From Coriobacteriia bacterium (GTDB lineage: Bacteria > Actinomycetota > Coriobacteriia > Anaerosomatales > Anaerosomataceae): a stretch of 11,089 nt of DNA. The notes beneath the pieces are model-generated. The model saw nothing but the letters and a program-made list of their open reading frames with translations, searched no databases and had not been told where the DNA came from. Both the position numbers and the translations under genes were made by a program. The stretch covers positions 1-11,089 of the forward strand of contig JAFGUS010000030.1 of assembly GCA_016938395.1 (NCBI GenBank), written 5' to 3'. Shown here piece after piece: positions 6,633 to 11,089 of this stretch (its first letter is position 1; the number at the start of each line of letters is the position of its first letter).

Positions 6633-7834
6633 ATGACAAACCGCCGGCTCGCCATCATCTTCGCCGTGGTCCTCGTGGAGATGCTGGCATTCAGCATCGT
6701 CCTGCCGCTGCTTCCGTATCTCGCCGGCGAGATCGGCGCCTCGGCATTCCAGATCGGGCTGCTCGCTGCGGCCTATCCGCTCGCACAGATCTTCGGCGCC
6801 CCGCTGCTCGGGGGGCTTTCCGACCGCATCGGGCGCAAGCCGGTACTCATCGCGTCGATCATCGGTACGGGCCTGAGCTTCGTGGTACTCGCTCTGGCGC
6901 GTGCGCTGCCGATCCTGTTCGTCAGCAGGCTCATCGACGGTATCACCGGCGGCAACATCAGCGTTTCCCAGGCGTACATCTCCGACGTGACCGACCCGAA
7001 TGACCGCGGCAAGGCGCTGGGCATGATCGGGGCCGCGTTCGGCATCGGTTTTATCCTGGGGCCGGTCACCGGGGCCTGCTCTCGGGCATCAGCTATACCG
7101 CGCCCGCCTGGGCCGGCGCGGCGCTCTCGCTCATGAACCTCGTGCTCGTGTCGACGCTTCTGCCCGAGTCGCTCACCGCCGAGGATCGGGCGCGTCTGAG
7201 CGCCAGGCGTCGGCCGCTCTTCGATCTGGCGGCATTGCGAGCGGGTCTTGCGCACCACCGCGTTGGCCCCCTTCTGACGATCCGATCGGCCACGACACTC
7301 TCGCACGCGGTGTTCGAGACGAGCTTCGCACTCTGGGCGATCGCGGCACTCGCGGTGAGCGCGCGCACCAATGGTCTGTTGCTGGGCTATGTCGGTGTGC
7401 TCTCCGTGTTCATCCAGGCCTTCCTCATCGGAAAGCTCACGAAGCGGTTCAGCGACGACTCGCTGCTGCTCTTCTCGGTGACGCTCGGCGGCGTCGCGCT
7501 GCTTCTGTGGGGATTCGTGCCCAACGTGGGGCTTCTCGTGCTGCTGATGCCGGCCATCTCGGTGGGGCTCGCGGTCACCAACACCGTGATGACGAGCGCG
7601 CTCACCAAGGCGGTCGACCGCGACGAGGTCGGCGGCATCCTGGGTATCCAGACGTCGATTCAGAGCTTGGCCCGCGTGATCGGGCCCATCGCAGGCGGGT
7701 TCCTGCTCGAGCGGGCTCCGGTGTGGTCACCGGGTCTGCTCGCGGGTATCCTCGGGTTGGCGATGGTGCCGTTCGCGTACAAGACGCTGTGCATCAGACC
7801 CGGTCGGCGTGCATGCGAAGAGGGGGCGTCCTGA
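6633..7834 (+). pseudogene. MFS transporter (DHA1-like), interrupted by a one-base frameshift
   Basis: Restored, this is a 400-residue 12-helix major facilitator. The first frame (6633-7136, 167 residues) has a helix 1 rich in hydrophobics (6-31) and motif A, GGLSDRIGRKP, at 60-70. It reads GPVTG and then goes out of frame. The continuing sense, GLLSGISYTAPAWAGAAL, lies in the next frame and joins the second half, which is open to the stop at 7834. One extra G in the GGGG run at 7071-7074 would join the halves exactly. The first frame's stop overlaps the ATG at 7133 as ATGA, so two separate half-proteins are formally possible. The family suggests drug or metabolite efflux; the substrate is unknown. 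The glycosyltransferase starts three bases after it. A sequencing or assembly error is a serious alternative to real inactivation. Confidence 0.85.
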
Positions 7835-7837
7835 CAC

Positions 7838-8833
7838 ATGGCGGTACTGCACTCGGTGGTCGTACCGGTCTACAACGAGGAAGAGGGCATCCGCGCCTTC
7901 CACGAGCGGTGCAGCGCGGCGATGGCGGCCATCGGTGATGAGTACGAGATCGTCTACGTTGATGACGGCAGCCGCGATGCCTCGTGGGCGATTCTCGCCG
8001 AGTTCGCGGAGGCGAATCCGCATGTGCGCCTTCTGCGCTTCTCGCGCAACTTCGGCCACCAGGTCGCGATCACGGCTGGTATCGACCATGCGTCCGGCGA
8101 CACCGTCACGGTGATCGACTCTGACCTCCAGGACCCGCCCGAGGTGATTGCCGAGTTCGTCGAGCGATGGCGCGCAGGTGCCGACATCGTCTATGGCGTG
8201 CGCACCGTGCGGCAGGGAGAGACCGCCTTCAAGCGAGCCTCGGCCTCGATCTTCTACCGGCTCCTCGGTGTGCTCTCCGACGTTGAGATACCGGTCGATG
8301 CGGGTGACTTCAGGCTGCTCAGCCGGGAGGCCGCCGACGCGCTTCGCTCGATGCCGGAGCACCACCGCTACGTGCGCGGTCTGGTGGCGTGGCTCGGCTT
8401 CGTGGCCGAGGGTGTGCCGTACGTGCGCGAGCCACGGGTGGCGGGGGAGACCAAGTATCCGCTCGGCAAGATGGTGCGTTTTGCGCTGGACGGCATCATG
8501 GCGTTCTCGATGCGGCCGCTGCGACTGGCGATGTGGTTCGGGATGTTCATCTCGGTTGCCGCGTTCGTGACCGGCATCGGTGTGATCATCTACCGCCTTG
8601 CTGGCGGCGAGGTCGTCCAGGGGTGGGCGTCGGCGACGGTGCTGATGCTGTTCCTTGCAGGCGTGCAGCTCATGACCATCGGAGTGCTCGGCGAGTATGT
8701 CGGCCGGGTCTACAGCGAAGTGCGTGCGCGACCGCTCTATCTGCTGCGTGACATGCGGGGCTTCTCGGGACGATCGCTGGGCCGCACCCGGGCAGCGCAC
8801 ACACGGGATGAGGAAGACACGGGTGGCCGGTAG
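7838..8833 (+). CDS. Family 2 glycosyltransferase, polyprenyl-phosphate type (GtrB/CsbB/ArnC-like)
   Basis: These enzymes transfer a sugar from a nucleotide donor to undecaprenyl phosphate on the inner face of the membrane. The 331-residue protein has the GT-A start VVVPVYNEEEG (7-17), VDDGS (41-45), the metal-binding DSDLQDPPE (94-102, normally DADLQDPPE), DFRLLSR and RYVRGLVAWLGF, and GETKYPLGKM (203-212, usually GESKY). Two C-terminal membrane helices lie at about 231-252 and 263-287, giving the standard DPM1/GtrB topology with a soluble catalytic head. A GAGGGGG site (7820-7826) lies 11 bases upstream. The start is three bases after the MFS stop, and the thymidine kinase start lies within its last codons. 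It is the natural supplier of lipid-linked sugar for the YfhO protein upstream; the sugar cannot be predicted. Confidence 0.93.
   Translation: MAVLHSVVVPVYNEEEGIRAFHERCSAAMAAIGDEYEIVYVDDGSRDASWAILAEFAEANPHVRLLRFSRNFGHQVAITAGIDHASGDTVTVIDSDLQDPPEVIAEFVERWRAGADIVYGVRTVRQGETAFKRASASIFYRLLGVLSDVEIPVDAGDFRLLSREAADALRSMPEHHRYVRGLVAWLGFVAEGVPYVREPRVAGETKYPLGKMVRFALDGIMAFSMRPLRLAMWFGMFISVAAFVTGIGVIIYRLAGGEVVQGWASATVLMLFLAGVQLMTIGVLGEYVGRVYSEVRARPLYLLRDMRGFSGRSLGRTRAAHTRDEEDTGGR
8810..8814 (+). promoter_or_regulatory. Ribosome binding site of tdk (decides the GTG start)
   Basis: GAGGA lies eight bases before the GTG at 8823, inside the end of the glycosyltransferase gene. The alternative ATG at 8808 has no such site, and a start far upstream at 8697 would add an unrelated N-terminus. 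Confidence 0.6.
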
Positions 8834-9392
8834 AGTCGGACGTCTTCACGTCATAGCGGGGTGCATGAGCAGCGGCAAGACCGGCGAGCTCATACGCCTG
8901 CTCTCGCGCCACGCGGTCACCGGTGACTCGATCGTCATCTACAAGCACGCGGTGGATTCGCGCGACGGGTGCATGGCCCGCTCTCGCCTCGGCACCGAGA
9001 TGGAAGCGCGCGTGGTGAGCGGACCAGACGAGATCACCGCCGACGGCTGCCGCGTGGTGGCAATCGAAGAGGGTCAGTTCTTTGGAAACGGTCTCGCCCC
9101 GGTCGTGCGTCGCCTCATCGCCGAGGGCGCGCTCGTCTACGTCACCGGGCTCAACCAGGACTTCCGCGGTGAGCCGTTCGGCGTGATGCCCGTGCTCATG
9201 TCGCTTGCCGACGAACTGTCGCTTCTCACCGCGATCTGCCAGAAGTGTCATGGGGTGGGGACGCGCACACAGCGCATCATCGACGGCAAGCCGGCGCCCT
9301 GGGACTCACCGCTCATCCTGGTGGGCGGTGGCGACTTCTACGAGGCGCGCTGCCCCGACTGCCACGAGGTGCCGGGGCGCCCGGCTGACTAG
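8823..9392 (+). CDS. tdk: Thymidine kinase (type II, zinc-containing)
   Basis: Thymidine kinase phosphorylates thymidine to dTMP with ATP, the pyrimidine salvage route. From the GTG at 8823 it is 189 residues, the usual size. The Walker A loop is GCMSSGKT (13-20), and the RDG...SRLG segment (47-57) is the family's substrate-side loop. IEEGQFF (81-87) holds the catalytic glutamate at 83; the preceding residue is Glu instead of the usual Asp. GLNQDFRGEPFG is the lasso region, and CQKC and CPDCH are the zinc-binding pairs near the C-terminus. The gene overlaps the glycosyltransferase by 11 bases and its stop shares a CTAG with the stop of the convergent response regulator. Operon partners (MFS, glycosyltransferase) have no obvious link to nucleotide salvage. 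Confidence 0.96.
   Translation: MAGRVGRLHVIAGCMSSGKTGELIRLLSRHAVTGDSIVIYKHAVDSRDGCMARSRLGTEMEARVVSGPDEITADGCRVVAIEEGQFFGNGLAPVVRRLIAEGALVYVTGLNQDFRGEPFGVMPVLMSLADELSLLTAICQKCHGVGTRTQRIIDGKPAPWDSPLILVGGGDFYEARCPDCHEVPGRPAD
9371..9385. terminator. Small hairpin at the tdk / response-regulator convergence
   Basis: GCCGGG (9371-9376) pairs with CCCGGC (9380-9385) around a three-base loop, just before both stop codons. A 10-bp direct repeat, GCGCCCGGCT (9377-9386 and 9396-9405), straddles the stops. A weak bidirectional terminator is possible, but there is no T-run and the hairpin is short. Confidence 0.3.
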
Positions 9393-10351
9393 CGCGCGCC
9401 CGGCTCGGACCGCCGCTCCACCGCCACGCTGCTCCCGGGCTGGGTGCGCGCATAGGCGAGCAGTTCCTGGCCCACATCGTTGAGCGTGATTGCGGATGCG
9501 GGGAAGTGGTCGTTGATCTGGATGACCGCCGCCGAGAGCGTCAGTGGCCCGTAGCGGACCTCCTCGCCGTTGCGGTCGGTGAGCGTGAAGTAGCCGCGGT
9601 CGCGATCCTCGTCCTCGTAGTAGTCGAGGATGCTCGTGTCGAATGCAGCGGCCGTCTCGCGCGCCACCTGCTCAGCATCGTCCTGGCTGCACAGGAGCAC
9701 GAAGTCGTCGGCGCCCATGTGCCCCACGAAATGGTCTTCGCAGCCCACGAATCTCAGCGACTCGACGATGAGTTCCGAGAGGTGGCGCAGTACGAGGTCA
9801 CCGCGGGCGAACCCGTACCGCGTGTTGAACGCCTTGAAGTTGTCGATGTCGATGAAGACGATGCCGAAGGGCTGCTTGCGCGAGAGCTGGAAGGCGATCC
9901 GCTCCTCGGTGAGCGCGTTGGCCGGCAGGCCGGTGAGCGCGTTGGCGAAGCGCTCGCGGCGCATGCGGCGCACCACCATCTGGATGCGCGCGTCGAGTAC
10001 GAGCGGGTCCACGGGCTTGGCGATGAAGTCGTCAGCACCCGCTTCTATGGCCATGATCTCGAAGCCTGCCTCGCCCATGCTCGTCATCATGAGGATGGGT
10101 ATGTTGCGGCTTCGCGGCTCGGCCTTCATCCGCTTGCAGAGCTCGAAGCCGTCGATGTCGGGCAGGTTGAGGTCGAGCACGATGGCGTCGGGCACGTGCT
10201 CGGCGAGCGAGTGGAGGCCGGTGATACCGTCTCCGGCGCCTGTGACCTCGTAGCCGCGCTCCTGGAGTGCCATCGTGATCATCTGGCGCAGCGTGGCCGA
10301 GTCCTCCACGATCAGGACGTGGTACTTGTCGCCGGACGGATGCGCTCTCAT
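9389..10351 (-). CDS. Response regulator with receiver and degenerate GGDEF domain
   Basis: Residues 9-125 form a receiver domain: acidic pair E16-D17, phosphoacceptor D60, T90 and K112. Residues 135-300 form a GGDEF-like domain starting at ALTGLP (138-143), with the metal-binding FIDIDNFKAFN (166-176) and ARGDLVL (182-188) intact. The signature itself reads GADDF at 213-217 in place of GG[D/E]EF: the second glycine is Ala and the catalytic Glu is Asp. The five-residue-upstream RxxD inhibitory site is absent. Cyclase activity is therefore doubtful; a GTP-sensing or protein-interaction role is inferred. An extended -10 lies at 10380-10388, and GAGGGG lies just before the ATG. The gene is convergent with tdk, with stop codons overlapping in CTAG. 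No histidine kinase is in the window. Confidence 0.93.
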   Translation of the reverse strand: MRAHPSGDKYHVLIVEDSATLRQMITMALQERGYEVTGAGDGITGLHSLAEHVPDAIVLDLNLPDIDGFELCKRMKAEPRSRNIPILMMTSMGEAGFEIMAIEAGADDFIAKPVDPLVLDARIQMVVRRMRRERFANALTGLPANALTEERIAFQLSRKQPFGIVFIDIDNFKAFNTRYGFARGDLVLRHLSELIVESLRFVGCEDHFVGHMGADDFVLLCSQDDAEQVARETAAAFDTSILDYYEDEDRDRGYFTLTDRNGEEVRYGPLTLSAAVIQINDHFPASAITLNDVGQELLAYARTQPGSSVAVERRSEPGAR

Positions 10352-10379
10352 TGTGTCCCCCTCGCTCTACGGTGCATCC

Positions 10380-10388
10380 AGCGTAGCA
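10380..10388 (-). promoter_or_regulatory. Extended -10 promoter of the response regulator
   Basis: On the minus strand TGCTACGCT fits TGnTANNNT, an extended -10 element. Transcription would start near 10373, giving a leader of about 22 bases that contains GAGGGGG before the ATG at 10351. No clear -35 box is needed or seen. Confidence 0.45.
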
Positions 10389-10513
10389 GAATGCGGGCGG
10401 CCGAGGCACTCGCGTCCGCGTCGGGCCTGTGTGCCTCCCGGACGCCCCGGCGACCCCTCGGCGGCGCGGTTCTTGCTTGTGCGGTGGCGTCCCATTGAGG
10501 AAGGAAGCGTGTC

Positions 10514-10819
10514 ATGGCTGTCACATCTCCGCCCGTCACCGTCCGCATGCTGGCGTCGCTTCACGGCTACCGTCGCGAGCGGGGGCTTGCGGCCACGGTA
10601 AACGCCGGTGTGCAGTCTGAAGGTACGAGTGCCGCAGACCTCGCACGCGCGCTCGATTTGCCGCTGGACGCGATCGAAGGGCTGTTCCTCAACGGTCAGC
10701 TGGTCGGCCTGGGCGCGACGGTGCGCCCCGGTGACCGGGTGGCGTTCGTTCCACCGGGCACGCCGGCCACACACCCGGCCTTCTTCGGTCGCACGGGAAT
10801 AGAGGCGACCGGCATCTGA
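10514..10819 (+). CDS. MoaD/ThiS-like small ubiquitin-fold protein
   Basis: A 101-residue protein with a beta-grasp pattern: strand VTVRMLASLHGY (8-19), a helix SAADLARALDLP (39-50), then a VE/IEGLFLNG turn with NG at 60-61 and GDRVAFVPPGTP at 73-84. The LNG and GDRVAF..P spacing is that of MoaD/ThiS and Mut7-C ubiquitin-like domains. The protein runs about 17 residues past the PPGTP and ends GI, so it lacks the C-terminal Gly-Gly used as a sulfur carrier. It may be a non-conjugating relative. The start is supported by AAGGA eight bases upstream. It is divergent from the response regulator and convergent with pntA, with no cofactor-synthesis neighbour in view. The gene is probably real; the function is unknown. 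Confidence 0.7.
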   Translation: MAVTSPPVTVRMLASLHGYRRERGLAATVNAGVQSEGTSAADLARALDLPLDAIEGLFLNGQLVGLGATVRPGDRVAFVPPGTPATHPAFFGRTGIEATGI

Positions 10820-10829
10820 GCCGGTCGCC
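10804..10829 (+). terminator. Hairpin over the MoaD-like stop codon
   Basis: GGCGACCGGC (10804-10813) pairs perfectly with GCCGGTCGCC (10820-10829), a 10-bp stem whose six-base loop contains the TGA stop. This is strong structure without a T-run; it also encodes the last residues of the protein. Confidence 0.6.
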
Positions 10830-10844
10830 CTGGTCCAGCCTCTG

Positions 10845-10870
10845 TGCTGCTCCGGTCGGCCGGGGCAGCA
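10845..10870. terminator. Second hairpin between convergent genes
   Basis: TGCTGCTCCGG (10845-10855) pairs with CCGGGGCAGCA (10860-10870) around the tetraloop TCGG, 11 pairs with one T-G wobble. It lies between the MoaD-like stop and the pntA stop (10881) and could terminate transcription from either side. Confidence 0.6.
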
Positions 10871-10880
10871 GCGCTGCGTC

Positions 10881-11089
10881 CTAGCGGGCAACACCCGTTC
10901 GCTCGTGATCGCCCATCGCATGCAGCGCGCCCGCATGCACGATCTCCCGCTCGCGGGTCACCAGTGCGTGACGCACGATCTCGTCGTCCCAATCGGGGGT
11001 GTTCGGCCCCTCCTTGAACATGTTGCGCACGAAGGCGAGCATGTTCTTGGCGTAGAGCCAGCTGGAGTGGACCGGTACCGAGCCCGGGA
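10881..11089 (-). CDS. pntA: NAD(P) transhydrogenase alpha subunit, C-terminal end (partial)
   Basis: Only the last 68 complete codons lie in the window; the gene continues past its right edge. VPVHSSWLYAKNMLAFV matches the conserved 'vHaSqlyakNllnf' stretch of PntA. It is followed by DWDDEIVRHALVTREREIVH, matching 'D..DEIv.gtlVtr.G.ivH', the end of the NAD(H)-binding domain I. The protein stops about 17 residues after this with no membrane helix, which suits the split type in which the membrane part is a separate subunit. PntA with its partners couples hydride transfer between NAD(H) and NADP(H) to proton flow across the membrane. The partner genes would be expected just outside the window, probably downstream in the split form only if order differs, since the region downstream here is occupied by another gene. 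The stop TAG is at 10883-10881. Confidence 0.75.
   Translation of the reverse strand, partial: PGSVPVHSSWLYAKNMLAFVRNMFKEGPNTPDWDDEIVRHALVTREREIVHAGALHAMGDHERTGVAR

Noticed and set aside
7064..7136. Programmed ribosomal frameshifting in the MFS gene
   Set aside because: There is no slippery heptamer or clear downstream pseudoknot, and frameshifting is not known for this family; an indel is simpler.
7727..8800. Minus-strand open frame of 357 codons opposite the glycosyltransferase
   Set aside because: It is rich in Arg, His and Glu without motifs; the plus-strand glycosyltransferase has complete catalytic motifs.
8697..8822. N-terminal extension of thymidine kinase by 42 residues
   Set aside because: It lies inside the glycosyltransferase gene, has cysteine-rich unrelated sequence, and lacks a ribosome site; the family starts just before the Walker A loop.
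9506..10498. Plus-strand open frame of 330 codons opposite the response regulator
   Set aside because: It mirrors the receiver-GGDEF coding strand; the Val/Glu/His-rich translation has no domain, while the minus-strand protein is unambiguous.

Overview
This window is about 11 kb of GC-rich bacterial chromosome. The gene families, the density of short or overlapping gene junctions, the possible leaderless starts and the tRNA with an encoded CCA suggest an actinobacterial (Actinomycetota) genome, perhaps near the Coriobacteriia. That placement is an inference from gene content and base composition; no rRNA or marker gene confirms it. No insertion sequence, prophage, CRISPR array or integrase is visible, so this looks like ordinary chromosome.

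Layout. (1) Bases 1-1000, minus strand: a PadR-family repressor followed after one base by a membrane protein with a DUF1700/HAAS-like head and a 'putative sensor' membrane domain, cut by the window edge. (2) Bases 1001-1142: an AT-richer divergent spacer with a padR promoter and two exact 13-bp direct repeats 33 bp apart, a likely operator. (3) Bases 1143-6346, plus strand: a tight cluster of tadA (tRNA adenosine deaminase), a DUF2207 membrane protein and a large YfhO-family membrane protein whose start lies inside the polyglycine tail of the gene before it. (4) Bases 6348-6543: tRNA-Ser(GGA) with its own promoter and a strong hairpin behind it. (5) Bases 6633-9392, plus strand: an MFS transporter broken by a one-base frameshift, a GtrB/CsbB-type polyprenyl-phosphate glycosyltransferase and a type II thymidine kinase, packed as an operon. 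(6) Bases 9389-10351, minus strand: a receiver-GGDEF response regulator with a degenerate active-site motif; its stop codon overlaps that of thymidine kinase. (7) Bases 10514-10819: a small MoaD/ThiS-like protein without a C-terminal Gly-Gly, followed by two hairpins. (8) Bases 10881-11089, minus strand: the C-terminal end of a PntA-type NAD(P) transhydrogenase alpha subunit.

How the genes may work together. YfhO and the CsbB/GtrB-like glycosyltransferase are, by family knowledge, two parts of a three-part pathway that loads a sugar onto undecaprenyl phosphate, flips it and transfers it to a surface polymer. Here they lie on either side of a tRNA and an MFS gene, with DUF2207 fused translationally to YfhO. 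The padR pair looks like a self-regulated envelope-stress or sensor cassette. The rest is housekeeping (tadA, tRNA-Ser, tdk, pntA) plus one signalling protein. I see no clearly new multi-gene system. The points most worth checking are the padR operator repeats, the DUF2207-YfhO junction, the MFS frameshift, the degenerate GGDEF domain and the two matching leaderless-type starts.
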